A DNA stretch of 64,000 nucleotides, from assembly GCA_009746045.1 (NCBI GenBank), contig RPFO01000389.1, forward strand, positions 27,501 to 91,500, read 5' to 3'. Below, piece by piece: positions 32,814 through 45,645 of the stretch. The notes below the pieces were generated by a model, which saw only the letters and a program-made list of their open reading frames with translations, was not told where the DNA came from and did no database searches. The stretch's first letter is position 1, and each line of letters opens with the position of its first letter. The position numbers were made by a program, and so were the translations under genes. The stretch is from Mesostigma viride. Taxonomy: Eukaryota > Streptophyta > Mesostigmatophyceae > Mesostigmatales > Mesostigmataceae.

Positions 32814-33006
32814 ATCCATTTCTGGCCTTGCCTTGCTTTGCATGCATCACCACAAAACATCAAATTTATTACAATATGTGTGCTAGCTCTATACGGTGGA
32901 ATAACACAGACATGTCTACCAGATGGCAACGCGGCCATCTGTATGCTAGGGTGAGCACACTATGTGAATGTGCGGGGCCAGCCCACAGCAGCTGTGCCCC
33001 TGCTCT
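32814..33006 (-). repeat. split direct repeat, second outer-type copy (A2)
   Basis: Second copy of 32386-32578. It lies immediately next to the B1 repeat and on the side facing the ORFs. Confidence 0.9.
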
Positions 33007-33076
33007 ACCCACATCTCCTTACATGGCTAACAGCCGAAAATACGTAGGACATGCAAAAAAGAAAACTTAAACTACC

Positions 33077-34900
33077 TAGCTATGGGGGTACTTTGTCCCA
33101 ACCCAGGTTCACCCTCGGGTCAGTTAACTCGTCGTCTGTCCCAACTCAGTCCTAATAATAGGACTGAGTTGACCTTTTTCAACCGTGTGTAGTGACTAGG
33201 TGGGGGGTCCATTAAAGATGCTTAGATGTGGGTCTATGGAGTATTTGATGTCCTCTTGCTGGCAAAAATACTACATCAGTGAAAACTTGACCCAAACTCC
33301 TAAAAATTACATGGATGTATGGCACCGTCGGCGAATTTGCATTTTTGTGTGGAAGCATGAGTGGCAAAAATTGAATAAATTCCATATTCATGTTAAAAAA
33401 ATACAGGCATGTAAACAATATAGTTCTTGACCTGTGGCAAAAAACTGGACTCAATTTGGCCACTGGCACTGCCTGAAACACGCCAAATACTGCCAGTCCT
33501 ATACATAGGACTGGGCCATGCTAGCAATTTGCAAGCATGTAAGTGCGGTCATACTTCATAGTAGCGTGGCCACAAACCATGTCAATCAGCCCATTTCCCT
33601 TCAGGCATAATAGGAAAACATACTTGCATCATCATAATGCAGTTATATTGTACCTTAGTATGTGTGAAAGCCTATGCATACATGTAGGGAATGCGTATGG
33701 ATACGTAGCTACAAAGGGATGTATTATAAGTAATAACCACCGATATAATGGGTAGGTTAGTCACATTTAATTGTTCTTTACAAGAATGGACATGGATAAA
33801 ACTGTATTACCTTGCCATGACATGGCCAACATACCTGCTGGCACATGATCACAGTGGTTTATCACCAAGATTTTTCACTCACCCGTATAAGCTTGACAGT
33901 ACCCTTGACGCAGCCCATGACCACACAATCATGCAGTATGAACATAGCAAGAGAATAACTAACATCTATGAAAGTGTTTTAACCCATTCAGCACCTAAAA
34001 CCTTGTACAGCCATGCTACGGTAAGGCAAATGCCTGGTAAGATCATCTAAAAAGATGGTTTTAGAGAGGGGCAGGCAACGGTCAAGAAAGAGCAGCAAGA
34101 CTCAAAACTGACAGCGCATCGCAAGCTTAAACTCATGTAAGAATACCAAGAAACGATGAAGCAGCGATATTCCAGCTTTACCTGGCACGGCTGGCGTTAC
34201 CTTGGCCCAGGCGGTGCCTGCAAAAGTGGCACTTTGCGGCACACAAACCATGACGTGACAGAGTGGTCGAAATCATCAAATCTTTACTGCCACTAGACTT
34301 AATCTACGACAATACATGATAAAAGGTATAAAGAAACCTATAAACCCTTCGATTTGATCCGGGAATCAATTGTAGTAATCCATTCCGTCGACCTGCCTAA
34401 TCGCAGATTTTTCCAGCAAGAACAGTGCCGACACCCAGTAAATCGCATCCCCGCGAGGCTAAAATTCACTTGTATCATCTTTAGGACATAAAAAATCTAT
34501 TTCCTGGGTTTGGCCCGCAAAATCGTCCGAAAACGTAAACTGCATGCATGGGCGCAAGCCGCCATGGCTAGGTCGTGCATTTCCGGAACTCACGTTTTGC
34601 GTGAAAATGTACCCTTACCACCTGTACTTTCACCGTACGGTTAGCCGCCCAAACCAAATCCAAAAAAATCCCAAAAATATGTCCAAGAAAGATCTTTTCA
34701 AGTAGTATTTGAATAAATTTTGAGAAAAATTTTCTGCCAAATATTCCGACTGGGGCGAATTTTCTACAAAACCTCAAAATTAGGTCCTAAAATTAGGACT
34801 GAGTTGAACTCAGTCCTAAAATTAGGACCAGAGACAGACGACGAGTTAAACCATTTTCCCCCTGACCTCCCACACAAGGGTGAGGTCAGTTGATAGCTAA
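33077..34900. mobile_element. inverted-repeat-bounded segment of unknown type inside the DIRS-order element
   Basis: Edges read tagctat (33077) and atagcta (34893-34899). Further in, taactcgtcgtctgtc (33125-33140) is the exact complement of gacagacgacgagtta (34833-34848). Each side has nested palindromes built from aactcagtccta and taggactgagtt (33143-33170; 34783-34830). The 1.8 kb between are AT-rich with no recognisable protein; the longest frame (33748-34050, plus, 100 residues) has no motif. A non-autonomous DNA transposon inserted between recombinase and terminal repeats is the simplest reading, but no target duplication is seen. Confidence 0.45.
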
Positions 34901-34927
34901 AAGATGAGAGATAAAAACAGGAGGACG

Positions 34928-36660
34928 TCAAAACTCGACGCCACCGAAGTGGCCCCGGAAAGCCGCTGGGTCAAAACCCAGGGCCTGAGCCCAGAGGGCG
35001 GGTGGGATGTCGCGCCCCAGGAGGCTGCGGTGGAGGCCAATGTAGCGCGTGACCGAGAGGGCCGAAGCCCACCGGCCGCGCAGCTGGATGGCCTCCGGCG
35101 ACTCGCCAGCGATGGCGTCGTGCGTCGCCCCCCCATGCCGGAGGCTGTGAAAAGAAAACATCCCTGCGATGCCCATGCGGGCCTGCAGAGCCTCCGGCCC
35201 ACTGCTGCCTAGCCTGGCTGTACGTTAAGCCCCGAAAAAGGAGTGCATCTGGGGGCTGGCCAGCCGTCAGACGTCGCAGGAGCCACAAAGAAAGTGGATC
35301 CCGGACGAGGACGTGCTGGGCCGCCCCCTGCGCAGTTTTGGGGTTGCGCAGCACAAGGGCACCGACCATGGGCCCTGGCTCGAGAAGGGGGTGGCCGGGA
35401 TGAGCCACATCCCGAACCCGCAGCCCTAGCGCCTCGCTAATGCGTAAATACTGCTGGAAAGCAATAATAATCAACGCACTCAAATGCACCTGTCGACGTG
35501 AAACTAGCAACAGGGCAGTGAAATAGCAAAGGCGCCAGGGCATAGGCGGAGGGCTGACAGCCGGAACAAGCCGCTGCCAACCTGCTAGCAGGCGGTCCGC
35601 CAGTACCCAATTCCGAACAATGTCGGGGTAGTACAGGTGCAGACAGGCCTTGGCATGCTGGCATAAGGTACGCCCCCGCCCGCCTCTGGCATGGTAGACA
35701 GCAGAAATCCACTCACAGAAAATGGCTTCCGCGTCAGCTGGGTCGACAGGGCCAGGTGGCGCCCACGCCACGTAGACAGCCGCCGCACGCCGGTACGCTG
35801 GCAAGGTAGACACAGGGTTGACTGTGCCCTCCAAAAGTGCCAAGTCCCGAGGGCGTCGCGCCCCCTCAGGCCCAGGGTTGGGATGCACGTCACCACACCG
35901 GGTCAAGTCAGGAATCCAAGCGCCACGCCGACTGGCCTTGTCAGCTGGGTTGTGGTCGGTAGCCACCCAGACCCAGTGGCTCTGCATGTCGCCAGCCAGT
36001 GACAGAGCGCAGTAGCGCCGAACCAGCTGGTTGAGGCGGTAGGAAGACGACCGCCCTCTGACAAACGCCCCCACCACAGCACTGGAGTCTACGAGCCGGA
36101 CGACTCGCTTACCTCGACACGCCTTGGTCCGGCACGACCACTCGACCCCCTGTGTCGCAGCAATCGCCTCCTTGACGTTGATGTGGTTAGGCTGCCCCCG
36201 CCACCGGTAGGACAGTGCCGTACGCCAGTGGCCACTATCCAGCAGGCTGTAGTCCCCCTCCTCCATGCGCTCCAGGTCCCAGTCCTCCCCAGACGTTAAA
36301 GCTGTCGTCCGCCACCCCCGCGCTTCGCGCCGGGTCGCCAGCCGGGCACAATCGGCCCCAGGCAGGTCCCTGTAGACCACCCCACCGCCGGAGCCGCTCG
36401 CATCACTTGCGACGACCCGGTCAGAAAGGGGCCGGGCCCTGGCCGCCCTCAAAAAGGGGGCCAGGTCGATCGCCGCCTGAAGCTCCTGGCGGGCCCCCGC
36501 AGGGAGGCGCCAGCGGCGCCCAGGCAGGGAGGCATTCATGGCTGCTAGCAGCCGGTACGTCTCAGACCACACCGAAAGCATGGGGCGGCACAGCAGATGC
36601 ATCCACACCCACTTCCCAAGCACAGAACTAAGTTCGCGGTAGTATGTAAACCCGCGATCT
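34928..36660 (-). pseudogene. RNase H - 2A-like motif - tyrosine recombinase of the DIRS-order element
   Basis: The main frame runs 36623 to 34971. RNase H residues in order: D74 (VASDASGSGG), E152 (INVKEAIAA), D179 (RLVDSSAVV), D228 (HNPADKAS). Residues 244-252 read GDVHPNPGP, a 2A-like ribosome-skipping core (35894-35868). The recombinase domain starts after a Pro/Ala linker; its first catalytic Arg is R394 in QYLRISEALGL (35444). A one-base shift near 35180-35205 then moves the signal to another frame (35176-34928), which has box II H-S-L-R-H-G-G (35149-35129), GRW and the nucleophile Tyr in TRYIG (35044). RT and RNase H make the cDNA; the recombinase integrates the circular product. With the shift repaired all R-H-R-Y positions are present, so decay is slight. 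Confidence 0.88.
35868..35897 (-). other. 2A-like ribosome-skipping motif
   Basis: The codons give CGDVHPNPGP between RNase H and recombinase. The consensus of 2A peptides is D-V/I-E-x-N-P-G-P, and variants with H for E occur in non-LTR retrotransposons of animals. In 2A, the ribosome fails to form the Gly-Pro bond and continues, giving two proteins from one frame. Position at a domain boundary supports function; activity is inference. Confidence 0.75.
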
Positions 36661-37901
36661 AAGATTCTATGAGTAGCGCGATAACTGCCACCACACGCTC
36701 AGGAACAGGCACCACGTCACCATCTCTTTGGTGAATGACACCCACCGCCTGCACACCAGTCTGCTCTGCTGTCGCCCGTACCACCTTGTCAGACTTCTGC
36801 ACCAGCCCAACAGCGGCGTAGGCAGCCTGAACACGATCTAGCTGCTGATTCACCCCATCCACCGACGCACAGTGGGTGAAATGGAGGTCATCGATCGTCA
36901 CAGCATGCATACCTTCCAGATCCTGCCGAGATTCGAAGCACGGCGAGGGCGCAGCAGGGTCCTCCTCCAGCCTCAGCCGGACGGTCTCCCCCGCCTCGTT
37001 GGCCTCCGCCACCAGGATCAGCGCGGACATGTTGATGCTCAGACAGCCCACGACTAGCCTCCAACGGCGGCTTGGGGCCACAGCGGTACAACACAGACTG
37101 ATGCACACACTGGGCCACGGCGACGGCCAGCTTGTTGCCCATTGGCCAGCACAACATCCACGGCCACACCTTCCGACGAGCCCCACTCAGGCCCACCAGA
37201 TCCGACCACACCGGCATCCACGCACAGTACCGCCGCATCCAAACTGGCAGGCGGAGTCTGTTGTAGTACGAATCCAAATCTGATACGCCCCCAAAAACAT
37301 CTTCCCCAGCGCGCGTGGGCAAATCGCAAATCACGCCAAGGTGTGGTAAAAAAGCGGGCATAGGATCTGGTAGTGGCATGTTGCCACGCCGGTTGTCCAC
37401 AATCAGCCGTATACGGCCGTCGGGCTTTCCGACCCCAAAAGTACCGTTCACCATAGGCGGCTCCTCCTCAAAAAATCCACCCAAAATCCCCCTCTCCACA
37501 CACACCGTGCAAACCCGCGCGAACTCCTCCATGCTACACCCCCGCGAGATCCGCATCGACTTCTGCAAGATCCGCTCTGCTGGGCTCAGCGTCCGTACCA
37601 TCCTACTCTCATCATTCAAAATTGCTCCCCAAGAGGGGGGTAGTAAGTTCAGCACATCCACTTGGCCACCTTCCCCCGGACCAGGCAAGGCCAAGCGTGC
37701 GGCCACTAACGGTTCGTAAGGGGCTCCTTCAGCATATTCACCCCCATCCACTACAGATCCTGCCATTGCCGCTACGGAACCACCGTTCCGGCGGACAAAG
37801 GACCTGCAAGCATCATCGATCCCATCTAGGGCCGCCTGCTGCAGAGGCCCGGGCACACGGGCTGAATCTACAGCAGGCGGGTCTCGCCCCCCCCCCCCCA
37901 T
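36659..37901 (-). pseudogene. reverse transcriptase of the DIRS-order element
   Basis: The frame starts at ATG 37901 beside a run of C on the plus strand (poly-Gly). It carries LLPPSWGAILNDESRMVR, FGVGKPDGRIRLIVDNRRGN (fingers) and GGVSDLDSYYNRLRLP (motif A). A frame change near 37150-37200 follows. The other frame (37186-36659) has CLSINMSALILVAEANE, then HAVTIDDLHF, whose IDD is the catalytic box (motif C), and a thumb region. It joins the next frame (LGKWVWMHLL) toward RNase H. Copies element RNA. The shift lies between motifs A and C and would inactivate the enzyme. Confidence 0.82.
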
Positions 37902-38046
37902 CCAGTTTAACGCCCTAACCGTCTGACAGGCTAGTGTGCGAGAGCCCGACTCATCCTATCGCGCCTACGGCCTGAGCGTACCTGCTGCCACCAGTCACGA
38001 GGTGGCAGGGGTGCTGGAAGAGGTAGTGGAAGAAGGCACCGCTCCC

Positions 38047-39150
38047 TCACTTGTTGTTGTTGGACGGGCCGCCCTGCCCCTTCTTGCCGGGACCCTGCTC
38101 CAGCTTGTGCTGCAGCTTCCCCATGCTCATCGCCGCCCGCACCGCCGGAGACGCCAGCATTGCTCCACCCTCCTGGAATGGCAGCATTGCCGACGGAGTC
38201 CCCTTCCAACCCGTCGACCCCACATCCACCAGCTGGCATGCCGTGATCAGCTTTGCCAGGTACTCGGCTGCTGCCAGCTCCAGAATTACTTCGGAGCGTG
38301 GCGTGGCCCAGTAGCCAAATTCTGTCACCATCGTGTCCAGAATTCCTGCCATCTGCAGGAGCAGCATCCGCCTCTCCCCGCTGGCTGAGCTGCCGTGCAT
38401 CGTCAGCATTAACGATGCACGGATGACTTCCCCCCCACGCTCTCTGCGTAGTCCAGCATCCCCGGCAGCACCGCCTCCAGCATGTTGCTCACCAGGACCG
38501 GCACTGCATGCCCGCTCAGCGCCACCCCCTTCGTGTGCGCGCCAGCCTGCCAGCAGTCGCCGCTGCGGCTGGGCTTGCAGTTGCTGGAGTCTTTGCCTGG
38601 TCCAGCAGCTTCGACATGGCCGATATCAGGTCGCCAATATCTCCGCCAGTGCGGGCGTTGCCCGGCGGGATGGAAGCCCTCCCGCTGGCGTTGCATAGCC
38701 CGTCTCGGTCCCCAGCAGCCGACCTATGTTCCGGTCTAGGTCCGCCACATCCTGGTCGATCGCCCCAGGGGCGCCATCCTCCTCGCCAACGCCCGGTCCA
38801 CCATGCCCCGCCCCTCCGCTTCCACCTGCCGAAGGGGGAACACCCCCAGCTCTCACCCCACCTGCTGACACTGGTGGATCCGGCTCTGCAATAGCCTCCC
38901 CCAGTTGCGCTGCTAGCACATCGGCCAGGGCCTCCTCCCCATCCCAGTCGCTGACAAACCCCCTTTTCTCCAACACGTCCATGACGTTCTTGGCACGCCC
39001 CGGATTGAGCTTCTGGATCCGCTTTAGCCAATGCCCCTCCCCTAGGATCTTCTGGACCGCAGTTGCGGCCTCCTTTGGGGTGCATCCCTCCCTGGCTTCT
39101 TGCTTGAGCTTTGCTATGAAATTTCGCTCTGGGGCTGTCACTGAGGTCAT
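38047..39150 (-). pseudogene. gag-like ORF of the DIRS-order element
   Basis: Starts at ATG 39150 (TSVTAPERNFIAKLKQ), 70 bp inside repeat B2. The first 174 residues have a helical N-terminal part and a Gly/Pro-rich middle. Frame changes near 38630 and 38410 lead to a last part (38409-38047) with LQMAGILDTMVTEFGYW, a long helical stretch and a basic Gln/Gly/Lys tail ending before the pol ORF. Position before RT and the helical-basic layout suggest Gag; there is no zinc knuckle and no family I recognise. Confidence 0.6.
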
Positions 39151-39220
39151 GGTGGGTTATCATGCTTGATGTGTTATCTTGCGTTTTGTTTTTTCAGTGT
39201 TGTGGTCACGCGAGGTTCTC

Positions 39221-39433
39221 AGGCAAAAGAAACAACCTGCTTCCCTAGAATGGAAGCCCACCTTTTATAGCAACCACCTCTCCAGCCAACCCCTACCTCG
39301 GTGGCTGGGGTACAGGTGCCAGCACAAAAAAATATTTTTTCTAAAAATATTTTTTCTTTTGGTGCTATACGGCGTTGCATTCTCCGCTCAGCAGGTTAGT
39401 CATACTGTAGATAAAATGAGCATAGCTCACCAA
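39221..39433 (-). repeat. terminal repeat at the 5' end of the DIRS-order element (B2)
   Basis: 213 bp matching 32606-32813, with small indels in the aaaaatattttttc stretch and a 5-bp insertion (tactg) near its end. It marks the upstream end of the element on the minus strand. Confidence 0.9.
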
Positions 39434-39926
39434 TGCATCCGGCTGGGCTATACAAAACAAACAAAGAATTATTAAATTTCGCAGCCGGTTGAACGGTTGT
39501 TCGGTAACCAAACAAACAAACTAATAATTAATTAATTGGGCGGACACAGTAGCACTTTCAACCAATAAAACGCTAATGTCTAATTCCGAAGGGCCTTTTG
39601 GCTGAACTGAATTAAAACTACCAATGCGGGCGGTGTACCAGTACCGTATGCCACTTTAGATTACCCAAATGCTGACTTTTTCCCAGTTCAGCGCGTCCAA
39701 TTCGATACCGCCCCCGGCATTACAATTATTAATCGACAAAAGTTTGTCAATGTCGAATTTCGGGAGAGGTAGCCACATTAGCTCGTGAAACTTGAAGCTG
39801 CAGCAGCAGTAAAAAACCTTTTAAAGCAAGGATCCCGATCAGTGTCCATGTTTGTACACGCGCCAGTATTCTACGCTACGTGGTCGGTTTGAAGTCGTGA
39901 CATAACGACCGTCGGAGCAAATTAGC
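39434..39926. other. AT-rich flank, no gene
   Basis: Contains aaacaaacaa and ttaattaatt runs. No open frame of note. Confidence 0.4.
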
Positions 39927-40386
39927 ATGATCGCCGGCCACCTGCACAATGCGCAGGATGAGGCAGTGGTTGCCCAATGGCAGGCCGCAGACGCTGCGCA
40001 TCAAGCCGGCGGTACTAATGCACCCACTCCATCAACTATGCAAAGGCCTCTTGGTAGTGGTGGCATCGCCGCCCTTCCATATGACAACAGTGTTAAGCTT
40101 CCAGGAATGAAAGGCTGGGTGCACTGGTTTTTCTGCGTCGAGGTCTACACAAGAGCTCGGATACTGTCCGCCGTTGCATGGGGAGGTAATAACGTTTTCA
40201 CATTTTCACGAGTCCTTATCATTTTACTCGCTGGGCGACTTTTCAAGCTCGGACATCATACCTCATTGACGCCTGGACGTACGCATCCCTTGCGTGGCAC
40301 TTCCTGTCGCCAGTCATATTGACTGCCTTCATCTTGGAAGTCGTCGAATGCGACTGTGTTCCGGGTTGGCAAATCGTAACAATGTA
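39927..40386 (+). CDS. candidate first exons of a host gene
   Basis: An ATG at 39927 opens an 86-codon exon (IAGHLHNAQDEAVVAQWQAA through EVYTRARILSAVAWG). A GT donor at 40186 and an AG acceptor ending at 40247 give a 62-bp intron that keeps phase 1. The next exon continues ARTSYLIDAWTYASLAW, then HFLSPVILTAFILEVV, a possible membrane segment, then CDCVPGWQI. Donors gtaaca (about 40372) and gtaagt (40382) are both possible. Without the splice the frame ends at 40322. Composition differs from the transposon ORFs around it. Whether these exons belong with those at 42.5-43.8 kb is unproven; the phase-0 donor would fit the exon at 42503. Confidence 0.4.
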
Positions 40387-40637
40387 AGTAACGCCTCATC
40401 ACGCTCTCCGGGGACCTGCTGTCCAAAGGTGTGCTAGATGTGGCATATTCTCGTATCTGTTCTGGGGAGGCTTGCTTTTACTTTCCCCAAAGCCTGCGCG
40501 TGTGGTCCTGCCTATGGCCCTACCATCCTACAAGCAGACTGCGGTCGCTGCCACCTCGAAGTTGTCCATCAATTGGGGATGAAAAGTAGCTACTCAAACA
40601 AACACTTTGTACCCCGTGACTCTCACAACAGAGGCAC

Positions 40638-42438
<1,801 letters not shown>

Positions 42439-42502
42439 CGCATTACCCAAATACCGTAAGTGTGGGCATTGCATGCTTGCTCTTCGGCCACCATACGTGC
42501 AG

Positions 42503-43833
42503 GTGTTTACAAGTATAGCATACACATCCATGCGATGCTCCAGGTAAAGTCACCATACCTCAGTGGCCATTGATTACTCTCTACGGTACCCGAACACCCT
42601 CTGTGTGCACATATGGGCACTCCTTATACTGTGGATTCATCCTGTGCCTCCATGTCTTATTTCCTCCACTCCATTTGCTCTGTTGGTGCCCCTTAAGCAG
42701 CAGCATCGTCATCTTCATCCTGGTGCTGGAGTTCCCCTACCTGTTTGACAAGATGGAGAACAGGTGCACGCTGTGCGGCCAATGCTGCCACTACACAGCA
42801 TTGGTGATGACCATCTTCAAGTACGGCATCGTGCGCGGCCTGATATTCGCCGGGTGCGTGTGACGGTAGCAACTTTGGCTGTAGCTTCGCAAGGTAGCCT
42901 CTTTGACTCTAGATTTGCAAGGAATTTTTTTTCTGGCAGGGTTCCAGATCTACAGGACCCTTCCCCTCCCCCGTCCCCCTCTCTCCCTGGCTTTCCTGTT
43001 TGAAACTAGAACTCGACACACACACACATACACACGCACACACACATGCATACACACACAAACACGCACACACACATACATTTTAGCATGGGGAGTCGGT
43101 GGCTCAAGCAGCGCAAGCCTGCAGCCATGAGCACCCAGGGTCCCTCACCCAAGGAAGGGCTTAGACAGCTTCCGCGTGGCCCATCTGCATCGGGTTAATT
43201 ATTCGTGGTGAGGCAGCATGTCGATACTTGGGTATGCGTGGTGACAGCGGCGTGGTATCATGGTACAGTTTATTGCGAGATAAGCTCATTGGTTGTCCAA
43301 GCTGAGTAGATAGGTGGGCCGCGCCGCAATCCAACAGTTACCTGCAGTCCTGGACCACAGTTGGCACGTTGCCAGCCCGATGGGGATGTCTGTGTGAGCC
43401 ATTGTACAGGCGTATTGTTAAGGCGGCACGTTGCCAGGCTATACAGGATCCTACTGTAGCGAGTTTCTGTGAAAAGTTTCCCCATCACTTTCATATTGCC
43501 TGTCATCACCATCACCTGTCCTCATCATCACCCTCGTCTCACTATCATTGTCATTGCTACGATTCCCCCCCCCTCCATCCCCCCTTATTCCTCGGCAGCT
43601 TCACGGCAGTGCTCTTCTGCACGAAAGACGAGCTCACACGCGTGGGAGCCATCATCCTGGGCGTGTCCGCCCTCTTCTACATCATCTCGTTCCTAGCGGG
43701 GGAGGACAAGCACCCGGAGCGACGGTCAGCATTAACCAAAAAGCAGTTTGCGCTGCTGCAAGCGGCAAAGGCGGCAGAGGCCTCCAAGGCGGCCGAAGAC
43801 GGGGGCATACCTTCACACCCCTTGGAACGGTGA
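42503..43833 (+). CDS. 3' exons of a candidate host membrane-protein gene
   Basis: Three exons keep phase: 42503-42543 (after tgcag, before gtaaag), 42701-42853 (after ttaagcag, before gtgcgtg) and 43599-43833 (after a C/T tract and cggcag; stop TGA). The spliced protein has SIVIFILVLEFPYLFDKMEN, a Cys-rich loop (CTLCGQCC), MTIFKYGIVRGLIFAG and, across the 745-bp intron, FTAVLFCTKDELTRVGAIIL, then LGVSALFYIISFLAGED and an Ala/Lys-rich tail. Up to four hydrophobic segments with EFPYL and R-G-L resemble the small tetraspan COPI-associated/TVP18/flower proteins; this is a weak match from memory. The large intron holds a CA microsatellite (43016-43082). Confidence 0.5.
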
Positions 43834-45036
43834 TGCGGGCCGCTGTCACATCCCTTCAAACAGTGATGTGAGTGGCAGTCACACCCGATGGAATGGTGGC
43901 AGAGGCTGTGGGAACAGAAATGTGGGTGGTCGTCAAACCAGTTGGACCGGATCCATGGATGGCAGTCAAACCACCCATTGATTTTTTATAGCCTGGTGGC
44001 AGGTTTAATACGTAGCTGAAGGGGGAGGGCGACGACATGGATGAGAGGGCACAAGGTGCACTGCGCCTGCCACGTTGCGCTATCTCAAGCCATCAACGCT
44101 ATCTGTCGCTATGCATACAGGAAGGGGCACAGGAGGGAGGGTATTGCAAGCCATGGAACCACCACTCCACAGTAGCTGTCTTTCTTGAAGCATCGGCAAC
44201 CTGCTCCAGGGGACGTAAGCTGGTGGACAAAACCCTACCGTGATGCGGCCATAAGCGCATCACTTAGTCGCCCATGGCTGTGTCGCCAGTACTCAAACTG
44301 TGTCGCCAGGATCCCCACCTATGTCTGCTGGGCTGGCTGGGAGACCAATGCTACTAGCATAACAACTTTGGTTCAGGCCTGGGGACTTGCCTGTCACAAC
44401 GGGTCTCCCTTGAATGAGGCGGGATATATACCACGACTGCTTCTGCGCTTTCCTGCATCGTTGCCTGGAGGTCCATGCGCTGGCAGATGCGGTCCCTTGC
44501 AAGCCAGGCGGTTGGCCATTGTGTTTTGTTTGGGTTACTGCCGTTTCATGACTGTCATTCCTCCTGCATGCCTAGTGTTGCCAACAGCTGACTGGATGGT
44601 TCAAGGGCCAGTGTATCTTGTGGCTGTGTACTGCTGGTTGTTGGCTGCCGTCGTTCAGGAGAGAGATGCTGGAATGGGTGCTACTATAGGGTGGCGAGGG
44701 ATCGGGACTTCATGCATTCACATGTTGTTATCTTTTCTCAATTGACTTCAACACAGCCCGGCTCACATGACAAGCAGTGGACACGGAGGGGATCTGTGGC
44801 AATGAGGGTCTGGGTGGTTTTTGGATGGCTGGTAGCTTGTTCTAATCTTGGAACCAGGATCTGCAAAAGATCAGCCCAGTTTTTTTTGTTTTTAGTTTAT
44901 CTTACTGCATGGTGTGAGTAGCAGCCAATTGTCCAGTGGCAGTACATCCTCCACCTGCAGGTTGTCGCCCTGATTGTATTACAAACCCATAGATGCCCCT
45001 TTCTCAGGGCTATGTGTTACATATGCTCCCAACGGA
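43834..45036. other. downstream region, no recognised gene
   Basis: 43830-43980 holds loosely repeated words (tggcagtcacac, ggtggcag, gtcaaacca). A 186-codon plus-strand frame (44185-44745) has no recognisable motif and may be chance or 3' UTR of the preceding gene. Confidence 0.35.
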
Positions 45037-45520
45037 GCTATGATTTTAATTAATTAATTAATTCATCTAGGTCCTAGTTACAGGGTTGTGGGCACCGCGG
45101 CCCGAATCGCTATGAATGCCATACGCGGTCACACGCGGAGTTCCCACAGACTTGGGGGTGGTCTCCTTCACCACTACTTGCCATCTATGCTTGCGTACCA
45201 TCTGCCTCCATATTACAGACAAACCAGGAGGCTGCCCGGGTGTGAGCCCGTCACGTCTAGTGTAGCACATGTCCATGCCGAGTCTATCACGAAAAGTCCA
45301 CGGGTGGCGGCCCTGCCGCGCGCGGCCTGGGGCACGCCAGGTGAGGACATATCGCCCATGCTGGGCGGGCTTGGTGCCAGCTAGTCTATCTGATGTGTCT
45401 ACCTGATCTGTGCGGGCCAGGTGCCCGGCTAGGCCCAGGCGCCTGTGCCTAATAATGTGGGAAACATAGGGCAAATCAGCGTACAAATCCTCATTACTAA
45501 TGTGCAAACCAAAGGGCAAT
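45037..45520 (-). mobile_element. 5'-truncated LINE 3' end
   Basis: Encodes FGLHISNEDLYADLPYVSH, RRLGLAGHLARTDQVD and the same C-terminus as 16643-17308, on the opposite strand. The 3' UTR is missing: the stop region joins an aattaattaatt tail directly (45037-45062). No clear target duplication. Confidence 0.85.
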
Positions 45521-45645
45521 GGTGTAAGTAAGTAAGTACTCAGTTGCGTGTCATGCGCATGGGCATGCCACAGAGTACTATGCTAATATCATTACAAAAT
45601 AATTACACGATATTTACAAATATCGTCTGCATCATGCCCCAACCA

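Larger units (their letters stand above)
32386..39433 (-). mobile_element. DIRS-order retrotransposon with PAT/Ngaro-type split repeats
   Basis: On the minus strand the order is: repeat B2 (39433-39221), gag, RT, RNase H, tyrosine recombinase, an inserted segment, then A2 (33006-32814), B1 (32813-32606) and A1 (32578-32386). In the nomenclature for PAT-type elements this is A1-ORFs-B1-A2-B2, the split-direct-repeat plan that lets a circular DNA intermediate form and be integrated by the recombinase instead of a DDE integrase. No target-site duplication is visible, as expected for this mechanism. All ORFs carry at least one frameshift. Related groups are PAT, Kangaroo and Ngaro; I cannot say which without a tree. 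Confidence 0.85.
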
